A stretch of DNA of 64,000 nt from Blastocladiella emersonii ATCC 22665 (lineage: Eukaryota > Blastocladiomycota > Blastocladiomycetes > Blastocladiales > Blastocladiaceae). A model generated the notes under the pieces. It searched no databases. It saw only the letters and a program-made list of their open reading frames with translations, and was not told where the DNA came from. The stretch is from positions 1,364,001 to 1,428,000 of the forward strand of contig JANHCV010000010.1 in NCBI GenBank assembly GCA_025594325.1. Reading direction: 5' to 3'. Every line of letters begins with the position of its first letter. Position 1 is the first letter of the stretch. Shown here piece by piece: positions 41,823 through 52,962 of the stretch. The translations under genes were made by a program, and so were the position numbers.

Positions 41823-42759
41823 GTTGGTGTGGTGTGTGATCGAGAAAAAGTGCGGTAGCCGGATCCGCCAGGGATCAAACTATAGCACGAGTTTGGTGTG
41901 TGGGGAGCAGCAGAACAGCCGCTGCTGCGCTGCGGGAGAGGCCAGGAGTCGGCCCCGCGAGCGCAGTGCGGCCAGTCAGTGCGGGATGCAATGTCTCCAT
42001 TGTTTAGTTGTCTCCGCCACAGCCGTTCGCTTTTGCGTGTGAGAGCGAATTCGAGCCGTGCGTCTCGCACGCGACGCGAGGCGTTTCACCGCCCAAGAAA
42101 CGCTCACGTGACGGATGAGAGACGCGTTTTGGACGCGTCGCGCTGCTGCTGCTTGCTTGCAAGGTAACGCGCATCGCCGAAAAAGCCACCGCTACAATCT
42201 TTATCGCGCGCCAGCTGACCTTCTGCAGTCGCTTGTGGGAGGGTCAGGTCAGCAGAGCATAGAACGAGAGGCCGCCAGGCGAGGCGCACCTCGCCGACCT
42301 TCTCCCTCGCCCCGCCCCTCCGACGTTAGCCCAATGTAAATCTTTTATACATCGACCAAACGAAATTGATGTCTATGTAATGCGCCCTATGAGGCGAACT
42401 GAATGTGACGGCCGCGATGGCCGCGACGTGATCCGCCGCGCTCAGCCTGAGGCTCAGGCTCTGGTCAGGCGACTCGCCGCTCGGGAGCACGATGAGCGGG
42501 ACTTGTGGCACCATGGGCATGATTTCATCGGCGCTTATGATGCTTATGACGGGGATGGGAGAGAGTGAGAAGCTTGTACGAGAGCGCTTGCGACACACGA
42601 GCGGGGGGTCAAGCTCACACGCGGCGCTGGCCATTTGATGGGGGCACGACCGCGACACGCGCTGCATTCACAACGCACTCAAGTCGACACAACCAACGTA
42701 AATGCAAGACTGCAATGTATACGAAAACAAAAAGCACGAATGGAGGCCGTGCGAGGCGG
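41823..42759. other. Intergenic region
   Basis: 5' region of the homeodomain gene and 3' flank of an LRR gene. Near 42103 TCACGTGA is followed by GACGCG, related to but not the same as the LRR promoter element. No gene recognised. Confidence 0.35.
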
Positions 42760-44556
42760 CTAGTGGTAGTCGATCATATTCGGGTTCTGCTCGGAGTGCC
42801 AGCGCAGCAACGACCACACTTCGCCAGCAATGTCATCGGACGAGACAAAGACCTTCAGAGAACCGCCGCGGGCGAGCGCCAAGTTTAGCAACAACATGAC
42901 ACCCGTCTCGGAAAAATCGCCGCCCTTGACGCTCAAAGTCTCGACGGACTGGGGCAGGCGCGCGGCAAGTATCCCTGCGGCCTTGTCGGTGAGCTGGCAT
43001 TCATCCAGCGTGAGGGACTCGAGCCCTGTCGGAACAAGGTCCATCAACGCCTTGACGCAAGCATCGTCAAAGTTCTCGCTACATTCGTTCAAGTTGATTG
43101 ACTTGAGGCTCGGGCCAAGCATGCGACGCAGGAGTACTTCGGCGTTGCGCGCAGATCCAAACTGGAACGCATGGAGGTCCAGGGTCTCGAGGGCTGGAAA
43201 AGCGCAATCAGGCTCTGAGGAGCTGTCCGCCAGGAAGGCAAGATCCACCTCGGTGAATTCCTCCGGCTCGGAATATGTCACACCAAAGTTGATAGCCTTG
43301 AGCAAAGGGAGAGTTTGGTTGGCCAATGCGAGAAGCGCAAGTGGGCTTCCAGACACGTGAACCATTTCGAGTCGCTCCAAGGTCTTTGGAAGGCGATGAA
43401 AGAGGACGTGTAGACCTCGAAGGGCAATCAATTCATTCCAGCTGAGGATCAAGGTCCTAAGCTGCTGGGGAAGGGCAACCGCCAATGCTACAGCTCCGTC
43501 GCAGGTGATGTCGTTCGACTCCAAGTCAAGGTGCTGAAGGTTCGACGGAAAATAGCGTGACAGGGCCGCGACCAGGTCATCATTGAGCTCGCAAGTAGCC
43601 ACGCGAAGCGAAACAAGGCCGGGAGGCAGCCCGCGTCCCAGGTGCGCAATGCTGGCATCATTAAACTTGCAATGCTCGAAGGAAAGCTCCATGAGACCAC
43701 GCGGAAGGCGTTCCAGGTTGGCAGCAAAATGAGGCAACGCAAAGTTCTCCATCCCAATCTTTAGGGACGAAAGCGTGTCAGGGAATGTCAAGAATGCGCT
43801 CGGCACGCAACGGTGAGTGATGCGATTGCCGGTGAGTTCCAACGAGACGAGCGAGGATGGAAGCTTGATGGCCTGCAGGCGAGGGAAGTCCAAGTCGACC
43901 ATGTAGAGTCGAAGCGAATTAATCGGGTGACCTGGGATCGAAAGGGCGCGATTGAGCTCACGGATGCCGTCCATGGAAAAGGCAACATACGAAAACCGCA
44001 GGTCGACATGTCCGTTCTTGATTTGGTCGATTGCTTTGGTGCACCGTGCGTCGCCTTCGGTGACCTTGGAGCCGGTCACGATCTCGCCTGCCGGCTTGTC
44101 AGCGCTGAGGCATGGCCCGTATTGACTTGGGACGAGCCTGACGACACCCAAGAGGACGGCAGTCCACATGGAAAGTGCCTCGTACTTGAGCTCCAGCCCA
44201 GAATCGCGCCACCACTCGAGAACGTCGTAATGCTTGCCCTTCTCCGCTTGAATAAGCGCATATTCAGTGTACTCGAGCGGAAGATCGAAAGCGGAGCGGA
44301 AACGAAGCAGATCAACACGGCCAGCGGCGCTCGCGTCATCGACCGAGATAGTCAAGACGCGTTCTCGAACGGTTTGGTAAGTCTCGGGCAAGTAAAGGCA
44401 CAGAGAAACCCGCAGATAAGGTGCAAGAAGAGCGAGGTCGACGACGTCCTCGTCGTCAACGTCAAGATCGTGGAGGCGCACGGCCTCGGCGAGAATCTTG
44501 TCGACAAGTTCCGGTACAGCAAGCTTAGGTCGATGCATGGAGTTTGGTAGTTTCAT
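42760..44556 (-). CDS. F-box-like / leucine-rich-repeat protein
   Basis: Intronless, 598 aa: MKLPNSMHRPKLAVPELVDK, ILAEAVRLHD, then the module RVDLLRFRSAFDLPLEYTEY and YDVLEWWRDSGLELKYEAL. A linker with VTGSKVTEGDARC leads to ~14 LRRs of about 23-25 residues (LQHLDLESNDITCDGAVALA, LRTLILSWNELIALRGLHV, LESLTLDECQLTDKAAGILA). It is the best-preserved copy of the right-hand array. No signal peptide or membrane helix. The plant/RNI-like LRR phase (cysteine- or Leu-rich, alternating short and long) suits a ubiquitin-ligase receptor, but that is inference. Confidence 0.82.
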   Translation of the reverse strand: MKLPNSMHRPKLAVPELVDKILAEAVRLHDLDVDDEDVVDLALLAPYLRVSLCLYLPETYQTVRERVLTISVDDASAAGRVDLLRFRSAFDLPLEYTEYALIQAEKGKHYDVLEWWRDSGLELKYEALSMWTAVLLGVVRLVPSQYGPCLSADKPAGEIVTGSKVTEGDARCTKAIDQIKNGHVDLRFSYVAFSMDGIRELNRALSIPGHPINSLRLYMVDLDFPRLQAIKLPSSLVSLELTGNRITHRCVPSAFLTFPDTLSSLKIGMENFALPHFAANLERLPRGLMELSFEHCKFNDASIAHLGRGLPPGLVSLRVATCELNDDLVAALSRYFPSNLQHLDLESNDITCDGAVALAVALPQQLRTLILSWNELIALRGLHVLFHRLPKTLERLEMVHVSGSPLALLALANQTLPLLKAINFGVTYSEPEEFTEVDLAFLADSSSEPDCAFPALETLDLHAFQFGSARNAEVLLRRMLGPSLKSINLNECSENFDDACVKALMDLVPTGLESLTLDECQLTDKAAGILAARLPQSVETLSVKGGDFSETGVMLLLNLALARGGSLKVFVSSDDIAGEVWSLLRWHSEQNPNMIDYH

Positions 44557-44665
44557 GGTTGCTCGTAGGCCGATACATGGGGGCAGCGGGAGGACGGAGC
44601 GCCACGCAAGTTCCGCGCGAAGGAGAGGCAAGGCAACGAAAGTGGCGTCGCCACTCGGGTGACTC

Positions 44666-44687
44666 TCACATGATTTCCCGTCGCGTC
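44666..44687 (-). promoter_or_regulatory. Bipartite promoter element
   Basis: TCACATGATT..CCGTCGCGTC, 110-131 bp before the ATG at 44556; closest to the consensus. Confidence 0.55.
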
Positions 44688-44920
44688 GCCCTTGTCGCGC
44701 ACGAACGCGAGAGTCCCTACATAGCATCACATCAGTGGGCGCTGAATGCAAGAAACCAGAGCTCAGTGGACGTTCGGCCAAAATCTCAGGGTCGTCGCGA
44801 AAACGCTCAAAACGTGAGGCTCGCTGCCGTTGCGCTCAAGGTCTGCACGTTTCGGTCGACCGTTTGTCACGGAAATAATGTACATATATATCAGAATAAT
44901 CAAAAAGAGTCTGGAAGAAA

Positions 44921-46711
44921 CTACGGGTAGTATGTGAAGATCTCTCGAGAGTGCTGCAAGTGCCTACGAATCAACTCTACCAACTCGCTGCGAGCGTGAG
45001 GGCCATCATCGCATCCATCATCGTCCTCGTCCTCCTCCTCATACTCATCGTCATCAAAAGGAAGAACAATGCGGAGATGACCATTCCGCGCGAATCCAAG
45101 GTCGAGGAGAAGCAGCATCCCTGCTTTCGTGAGTTCGTTGGCGTGGAACAGGAGCGACTTGACTGACTGCGGGAGCAGAGCAGCGAGAACCGCAGCGGAC
45201 TTGTCCGTTAGTCCGCAGCTGTCAAAGGAGATGGACTCGAGCGTGGGCGGGGCAAATTTCATCAAGGTTTCTACGCAAGCGTCGTCAAGCGAATAGCAAT
45301 CGGTCAAATCAAGCGACATGAGTTGCGGGCCGAGAAGTCGCGGCAGCACGACCTGTGCGTTCCGCGCGGAGCCGAAGGGGAAACTGGTGAGCTGTAGGCG
45401 TTCGAGGACCGGAAACGCATGTCCCTCCACTGGCATACTGAGGGACGGCCGCTTCCGACTTGACAAGCTGAGTAAGACAAGCGGATCAGTACACAATTCG
45501 TCAAGCTCGAGCACCTCCAGAGTTTCCGGGAGGTACTGGAAGATGATATGAAGGCCACGAAGCGCGATTGCCTTGTTGTAGCTCAGAACCAAGGTCTTCA
45601 GCTGTTGAGGGAGACGGAGACCCAGCTCCATGGCACCATCCGATGTGATCAAGTTGTCCTCCAAGTCGAGGTGCTTGAGAAATGACGGAAGATGGTGCGA
45701 AAGCTCTGTAATACAGTCGTCATCGAGCTCGCATTCGGTCACGGTCAGAGACAAAAGGCCAGGAGGCAAGCCGAGTGCAAGATGTGCAGCAGTTACCGAA
45801 TTCAGCGTACAGGACGTGAGCGTGAGTTTCGTCAGGCCGCGCGGAAGGCGCTCGAGGTTGGCGGCGAAATGGGGAAACGTAAGGTCGTCCGTTTCGATGC
45901 TGAGGAAGGAAAGTGTATCGGGAAGAGCCAAAGTCGTGCTCGGTAAGCACCGGTGAGCTATGCGATTGCCGTCAAGGCGCAGCGAGGTGAGCGAGGGCGG
46001 AACCTTGATGGCCTGCAGGCGAGCGAAGTCCAAGTCGACAGTTCGCATCCAAAGCGAAACGACTGGGCGGTCTGGGATGCAGAGAGCGCGATTAAGCTCA
46101 TTGATGCCATCCATCGAGATCCGAGCGCTCTCGAGTACTAGTTCAGTTGTTCCTTCAGCGACTTCGTTGTACCCTTTGGTGCACCGAGCGTCACCAGCTG
46201 CGACTTTAGCACCCACCAAGCCCGAAGGAGGAGGCACCACATACGAAGCCCGTCGCGAAGCCGCCAGTCTTGTCGACCGTGGCCAGTGCTGAGGGTAGTC
46301 ACGAGGCACGCCAAGAATGATGGCGGCCCAGAGGGGGAGCTCGCTATATTTGAGGTACAGACCGGAGTCGCGCCAAAATTCAAGCGCGTCGCAGTGGCGG
46401 TTCGTTGCGGCGAGTTGCAGGGCAGCCTCGGTGTACTCGAGCAAATATCCCAAGGCGAGGCGGAAACGCAAGAGACGGACTTGGCCGGCAGCGCTCGCGT
46501 CGTCAACGGAGATGCTTATCATACGGTGCTCGACAGCTCGGTAGGTGCAGGGAAGGTGAGCGCGAGGCGCGACCGCCAAATATAGTGCGAGCACGGCAAG
46601 GTTGGGACCACCGTCATCGCGGTCATGGAGTTGCACAGCCTCAGCGAGAATCTTGTCAACGAGTTCCGGTACGGCAAGCTTAGGCTAATGCATGGAGTCT
46701 GGAAGTTGCAT
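44921..46711 (-). pseudogene. F-box-like/LRR gene with nonsense codon 9
   Basis: Reads MQLPDSMH, then TAG (46685-46687) where relatives have Gln or Arg, then PKLAVPELVDKILAEAVQLH and an undisturbed frame for ~588 codons to IFTYYP. All family blocks are present (ASAAGQVRLLRFRLALGYLL, CDALEFWRDSGLYLKYS, ~14 LRRs, an acidic Glu/Asp patch near the end). The lesion is one C-to-T change (CAG to TAG). The next in-frame ATG (MISISVDDASA) would drop the F-box-like part. Recent null allele, readthrough, or use of a later start are the options; the intact remainder argues for recency. Confidence 0.7.
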
Positions 46712-46838
46712 GGTGCTTCAGGAGCTATACATTGGCAGCGGAAAGGAGAAGAGCCGCGAGGCGAGCTAGTCGAGGAGACATGACGGGGGGCTGGTCGTAG
46801 CGGCGCCTCGCGGGCGAGCCACGTCCACGTGTCGTCCC

Positions 46839-46860
46839 TCACATGAGAACGCGTCGCGTC
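46839..46860 (-). promoter_or_regulatory. Bipartite promoter element
   Basis: TCACATGAG..GCGTCGCGTC about 130 bp before the ATG at 46711. Confidence 0.5.
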
Positions 46861-48805
46861 ACTGTGTAAGGCCGACCCTCAATGAAAGAAAATCAACATC
46901 ATATTACGTAAAAGAGAAACATAAAATCAAATGCGGGGCTTTGCCCAAGCTATAGTGACCGCGATTTTCTGGCTAACGCTCGTCACGTGGCCGTCACACT
47001 TTTCTCAATGACATCACTCCCCGTGTCGCGTTCCGCCACTTCGCTTCGGCTCCCGCTTCCGCGCTGCTCCCCTCCCATATGCTCCCCTTAATCGATGAAG
47101 CTGAATTAATCTATGCAATGGATCTTATAAATCATGGACTCGATGGCAGGCTGGTCCCGTCTCTCCTGCAGCGTTTTGGGTGGAGCCCGCGCAGCAAAGT
47201 GCTGTGCTGCGCTTCGTTCGACCGTTGGCTTGAGCGTTCCATTGGCATCGCTTTCGCACTGTCCTCTTCAAGCTGCACGAGTGCTGCTTAAGCGAGCTCG
47301 TGAGCGGAGAAGCATGCCGCGGGATGCTTTCACGTTGCCTGAGCTTGCAGTGCCTTGTCTGCTGAGGTGACCCAAGCTCGAAATTCTTGCTTATTGTGTC
47401 CTTATCCTTCCCCTGCTGTTGATGGACTCGCTCTTCCTGCGCCGCCGCCGCCGCCGCTATTACTACACTGCCGTTATGCCCGCCAGGCCTAGCGTCGCGT
47501 CGCGTCGCGTCGCGTCGCGTCCTGGTTACTTGCCGCGGGACTTTGCGCTGAGCGACGCAGCCGCGTGAACCCTCGCGACGAGTAGCTACTCGATATCTCC
47601 TTCTCGGCGGTATGAGGGGTGCGAGCTATGTTCTGAGCAGAGCGCGCAGCTGACTTCGTTCCAGCGCAAGCATGCGCGGCTCCATCGGCTGTGCTGCTCA
47701 CCGCTTTTGTTCATGATCGCTGCAACCTGGCCGGTGGCGGAACGCGCTATTGACTCGCTAGAACACCTTGTTGGCGAGCTCTATTTGATGCGCGTTGCGA
47801 ATCATCATGACGTTCGACATTGATATGCTTCCCATGCAATTTGTGCACGTCGACCACCGCGCAGCTGAAGGCGAGCAAAAGTCGGCTGAGCAGGCCGTCG
47901 CGGCCGCTGATGCCAGCTTCTCACCAACAGGCGTGCGTCAGCACGTGCTTGACAGTCCTCCCGTTCTTGAGGTTTCGCGTGAAGCGAGTATTGCTGCATG
48001 AGCAAGTTTTGCCAGGTGGGGACAAACGAGACGAAGCGCTCCGCCCATGCGTGCATCATGATGCACACGATGTTGGTTAGCGCTGACGCGTCCCACGTCG
48101 CAACGAACGTCATCCCGTGGTCCGCCCTATCGCGCGTCGACCTTGCCCAACCGTTCCACAGTAGGCCCGCTTCATCTGAGCGCTCTTGGTCCGTTTCTGA
48201 GAAACCAAGCTTGCTCGAGGTCTAAAACCAGATTGTGGCATGCGATGCACACGGTCACATTGTCGGCTGGTTCCTGTCGCGTTGCGGGAGACCATGGGGA
48301 AGTTGAGTCGCTGGAAGCGCGCGCTAAGTGAAGGAAGTAAAAGCGACCCGTTTGGCGACCTTCGGTTTGCTCCGTCCCGTCCGTAGTCGACTTAATCCAG
48401 CTCAACAGCAGGAAGTCGAGCAAAAGCGAGAGAAGTAGGCGTGTCGGGACAGCTCCAACGCGCGGTACTGACGCGTCACGACCCTTTCTCTCGTGTCCCT
48501 CCATGTAACGCGGATCCGAAGCACGGCCTCAGTCAGCGCTGCTGCACCTGAAGCAAGTTCCGTGTGTTCTACTTCATAAATCATGCAGTTACTTGAATCA
48601 CGCGTCCACAACGTCGTCGCACGAGCAGCCGGCCGCCGCAGGCGGCCTGTTGGCTGCGAAGTGGGACAAGCGTTGTGCGAGCACGAGCGTACGCCCAACG
48701 CGTCCGTTGCGCCAAGTGATCGCTGCGAGAGGGCAGTTGGGCAAAGCCCCGCACAGTTGACACCTGAACGGAGTGAGTGGTGGAGGTACTGGCAATGCAC
48801 AGCTA
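46861..48805. other. Long intergenic region, partly AT-rich
   Basis: Nearly 2 kb without a credible gene. 46870-47130 is noticeably richer in A/T than its surroundings. Open stretches at 47805-48113 and 48172-48800 on the minus strand have some protein-like composition (WDASALTNIVCIMMHAWAER; DNVTVCIACHNLVLDLEQ; CQLCGALPNCPLAAITWRNG) but are short and frame-broken; unidentified relics at best. Confidence 0.35.
47492..47521. repeat. GCGTC pentamer tandem repeat (6 copies)
   Basis: Six uninterrupted copies of GCGTC. The unit equals half of the bipartite promoter element (GTCGCGTC), but here it stands alone, downstream of a stretch with no gene. Confidence 0.8.
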
Positions 48806-50634
48806 TCAGTAGTACGAAAAGGTCTCAGGAGCCCGCTCCACGTGCCAATCAATCAACTTGAGAGTGTCACGGCTCATGTCACCGCCTTCCTCGTCACAAT
48901 CGTCGTACGGAAGTACGATTTGCAGCTCACCCTTGCGAGCAAGCCCGAGGTCCAAGGCGAGCAAAATTCCAGCTTTGGTGAAGTTGTTTCCGTGAAGCAC
49001 AATCGACTTGACAGAATGGGGGAGCCGAGCGGCGAGAATGCCTGAGGCCTTGTCAGTCAGTTCGCAGCAGCTGAAAGAAATTGACTCGAGCACGGGCGAA
49101 GCACGGTCCATGAGAGCTGCAATGAAAGGATCGCCAACATGGATGCTTGAGTTGAGGTTAAGCACTTTGAGGCGCGGGCCAAGGAACCGTGGCAAAACGA
49201 CCTCAGCGTTACGAGCTGAGCTGAAGTACAAGTGGTTGAGATGCAGCTCCTCGAGGACAGGGAAGGCATGTTCGCCGCTTGTTGATTCCGCAATGTCACC
49301 AAGAAACCCCAGATCAGCACAATCCCTGAGCTCGGGGTGCCCGACTTTGAAAAACTTGAGCGAAGGCCGCTGTCGGTTTGCCAGAGCAAGCAACACAAGT
49401 TCGTTTATGTTCATTCCGTGAAGCTCAAGCTTCTCCACGGAACCCGGGAGGTGCTGGAAGATGATATGAAGGCCGCTAAGAGCGATTTCTTTGCTCGCGC
49501 TCAGAATCAGAGTCTTGAGGTGTTGAGGAAGTCCAAGGCCCAGGTGCATGGCACCATCTGAGGTGAATTTTTCGCTCTGCAGTTCGAGGTGCTTGATGTA
49601 GACGGAAGATGACGCGACAAAGCCGTGATGCCCTCGTCGTCAAGGTCGCAATTAGTCATGGTCAAGGAAACGAGACCCGGGGGCAGACCGCGTGCCAGGT
49701 GCGCCACGGTGTTGGAATCCAGCACGCATGAGGTGAGCGTGAGCTCTTGAAGGCCGCGCGGAAGATGCTCCAGGTTGGCAGCAAAGTGTGGCAGGGAAAG
49801 ATTGTCATTGTAAATCTTGAGCGAGCGAAGCGTGTCTGGTAGCGAAAGCAGCGTGCCTCGGGTGCACCCGTGCGCGATGCGATTTCCCGTAAGGTGCAGC
49901 GAGGTGAGCGAAGAAGAAAAGTTGATAGCTTGCAGGCGGTGAAAGTCCAGGTCGACCTCGTCTAAAGTAAGCGAGAGGACTGGGTGGTCTGGGATCGAGA
50001 ATGCGCGGTTGAGCTCGTTGATACCAGCAATCGAGATGCGGTGGCTCGAAACGCGTATATCAGTGCTTCCATGTTTGACGTACTCGCACGCATGCGCACA
50101 GTGAGCGTCACCGGCTGCAACTTTGGAACCCACTATACCCCCAGGAGGCACAACGAACGAAGGAACGCGACACTTGAGTCGACGCTGTCCGCCGGACACT
50201 GGTGGCGGGCTCTGGGGGTAGAAAATAGGCGCACCGAGGAGAACGGCGGCCCAATTCGGGAGCTGGCGGTATTTGAGAGGCAGACCAGAGTCGCGCCAAA
50301 ACTCAACAGTTTCGTAGTGGCGGTTCGCGACGGCGAGCTCCAGGGCGGTCTCGGTGTACTCCATGGGGAGCTCGTTGGCGATGCGAAAGCGAAGGAGGTC
50401 GAGTCGATTGGTGGCACTCGCGTCGTCAACAGAGATGGTCAAGACTCGCTGCTGGACAGCCTGGTAAGTGCAGGGAAGGTGGGCACGAGGTGCGACCCGC
50501 AAATAGGGCGCAAGCACGGCGAGATCGACAACGCCGTCACCGCGGTCGTGGAGCCGCACGGCCACGGCGACAATCTTGTCGAGGAGTTCGGGTACGGCAA
50601 GCTTTGGTTGTTGCATGGAGTCCATAAGTTGCAT
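48806..50634 (-). pseudogene. F-box-like/LRR gene with one frameshift
   Basis: Starts MQLMDSMQQPKLAVPELLDK; an in-frame ATG seven codons upstream is possible. The family module and first LRRs run to GITALSRHLPS. There one base is missing (near 49601): the next frame continues YIKHLELQSEKFTSDGAMHL and the LRRs run on cleanly to APETFSYY. Both parts are otherwise undamaged, so the lesion is a single-base deletion, recent or an assembly error. As it stands the product would end ~30 residues after the shift, losing about the last 40% of the protein. Confidence 0.7.
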
Positions 50635-50721
50635 GGTGCCGCGAGGGCGATACATGGGCGGCGGAACAGCGACGAACCCCGAGCGAAGCAAACACGTTGA
50701 AGCCTGGCGCCCCCACGTGCC

Positions 50722-50744
50722 TCACATGATGCAGCCGTCGCGTC
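50722..50744 (-). promoter_or_regulatory. Bipartite promoter element
   Basis: TCACATGATG..CCGTCGCGTC (23 nt, one base longer than most), ~90 bp before the ATG at 50634. Confidence 0.5.
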
Positions 50745-50819
50745 GCCGCACCCCTCTCACCACAGGATCACCTTTGGGCAACACGTCATATATTCTCACG
50801 AAAATGCACACCCGCCAAC

Positions 50820-52593
50820 TTAAAAGAACCGGATGTGATGCTTGAGCGACGGCGGAGCGGCCGCGCGAAGCGCTGCCCTGCCCTCGTCCCAGATCGACGA
50901 TCGGTACAGGTCGAGCGAGGTGAGATTGGGCGGCAGCTCAGCGGCAAGTATGGCCGCGCCCACATCCGTGATGTTGCCGCTATGGGCGAGACCGAGGTGA
51001 AGCAGCGATGTTGGGAGAGAGGGTAGAAGCACCTCAAGCGCTACATCATCGATGTGCGATGCGTCCAGGATCAGCATCTCGAGGGCTGGCGGCATGTGGT
51101 CCGCGAGCAAACGCGTCCCGCTGATGCCGAACTGTGAGCCGGAAAGCGTCAGGGCGCGGAGCGTGCGGGGGAGCCGTGGGATGAGGGCTTGAAGGTGGGC
51201 ACGCTCAAAGTTGCAGTAGCCCAAGTCGAGTACCTCGAGGTTGGCGGGTGGATTGTTGGCGAGCGTGATCAGGGCGTCGTCAGTAAGGAGCGTGTGTCCG
51301 AGGTCGAGCTCGACGAGTGTCACAGGGAGCGATGAAAAGAGCAGCGGCTGGACAGCTGGTGCGAGGACCGAGCGCGCGAGGTCGAGCTCCTTGATGGATG
51401 ACGAGGTGAGAGCGTGGGCGAAAACCTTGACACTGGCTTCGTCAAACTGGGCGTACGTGAGGATGACCTTGGACAGCGCAGCGGGGAAGCCGTGCTCCAG
51501 CACGTCGTCATCGCGGGATTTCAAGGCGTTGTGGCCCAAACCCAATTCGGTGAGCGTCGCAGGAAGTTGCGCAATGAGGGCGCCGAGGTCGACCCCGCCT
51601 TCCGAGCGAACGTTGATCAGCGCAAGCGATGAGAGCGACGCGGGCAGCATTCGCAAAAGCGCCAAAGCGGCGCCGTCCTCGAGTTCCGAGTTCGTCACGG
51701 CGAACGAGTGTAGGGTCGGCGGAAGCTGTGAGACGAGGCACGGCACGAGTTTGGCGCAAAGAAGCACTCGCGAGAGCGCGAAGGTGGTGAGACCCGCCGG
51801 CCAGCGCAGCTCCGCAGTCGCATCTGAGTGAGAACCGAGCCACGGCGAGACGAGGTTGAATCTTTTGAGAGACTCTGGTAGGCGCAGCGCAAGAAGCCGC
51901 GGCAAGTCAACGGTGCACCCGTCAAGGAAGATTGACTGCACGTCTTGTGCAGAACTCGCAAGAGCCTCGTTGAGTGCCGTGATGCCAGCCGGTGAGATCG
52001 ACTCGTTCTTGAGTTGAAGATGCGTCAGCTCGCCTGAGGCGATCCCCGCGCACGCAACGTTAACCGCAGCGTCCACGACTGGCGGGTCGTGCGTTTCCTA
52101 GAGCGATGATCCATGTCATTTGGCGTCCTCCGATGCTGATGGACGAGCAAACTAGCATCCGTACCATAAGCCCGGTTGCAGGGTTACGGCGAGTCAATCC
52201 AATCCCAACGGCGACGCGAATGATTTCGTCGCGTCCTTGCAGCCAGCGGCTCACAGCTTCCTTGTCAAGCAAACCCGAGTCACGCCACCATTCGAGCGTG
52301 GCGAGGTGCTGCAACTCTGCCGCCGCATCCAAGGCGTCGACTGAACACTTGAGCGGCAGCCCGATAGCAGCCCGCCGCTCAAGCACGGCGACCCGCCCAC
52401 GAGCAGTTGCCGCGTCGGCCGAGAAGCTTGGCGAGCGCAAGAGGATGGCCCGCTCGACGTTGGGGATCAGCTCGCGCCGCATGACGCGCGCGTACTGCAT
52501 CAGGCCGCGCACGTCGTCCGGATCGTCGTGCAGCCACACAGCGTGAACTAACGTCGACTCAACGATCTGGGGAGCATAAATGAGTTCTAGCAT
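50820..52593 (-). CDS. LRR protein of a divergent subgroup, one intron
   Basis: Exons 52593-52165 and 52097-50820 (67-nt intron GTACGG...CTCTAG, phase 0); 568 aa. The N-terminus is a shorter version of the family plan: IVESTLVHAVWLHDDPDDVR, GRVAVLERRAAIGLPLKCS, LATLEWWRDSGLLDKE. The LRR half is regular (LVELDLGHTLLTDDALITLA, LEVLDLGYCNFERAHLQALI, LTSLDLYRSSIWDEGRAAL). Without splicing the two halves look like separate ORFs; the intron sits exactly between module and repeats. It is the only LRR member here with an intron, so either ancestral or gained. Confidence 0.75.
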
Positions 52594-52962
52594 GATATTG
52601 CATGTAGTTTACGTTGCAAATTTGCGGGGACTGGTGCGAGCTTGTGGGAGCGGGTCGCGAAACGACGCGGCGATGCGAGCGTGGGCGGCGCCTCAACCCA
52701 CGCCACCGTCACATGATAAATCGACGCGTCTCTCAACCGTCTCCTTCGCGCACAACGGCAGCAAGCTGCGTGCGGCGGTAGAAGCAAAAGAACAGGTGGC
52801 TCGCGCTCGCCAGGGCCGAAACGTGATGGGCGCGTATGGGAAGCTTCCGTCGGAACGGTGCCGCTTCTTGTGGGCGAGCGCCTCGCTCGCTGGTTGTCCC
52901 TGCTCTCTCTTCACGATTTTAAGCTATCTCTCAGCATTCTATCTTGCTGCAACACATTCACC
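52594..52962. other. Divergent spacer between LRR gene and HTATIP2-like relic
   Basis: Contains the promoter element at 52709-52730; no gene seen. Confidence 0.35.
52709..52730 (-). promoter_or_regulatory. Bipartite promoter element
   Basis: TCACATGATAAATCGACGCGTC, about 115 bp before the ATG at 52593. The right half is GACGCGTC rather than GTCGCGTC. Confidence 0.5.

Noticed and set aside
47492-47521. CRISPR-like or telomeric array from GCGTC repeats
   Set aside because: Six pentamers without spacers, eukaryotic context; an ordinary microsatellite.
48598-48852. GATA-like zinc finger relic (CxxCG...TWRNG)
   Set aside because: Loop too long, second Cys pair only in another frame; too little to claim.
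52060-52593. Separate small gene upstream of the last-array LRR gene
   Set aside because: A 67-nt GT-AG intron in phase joins it to the LRR half and gives the family architecture.
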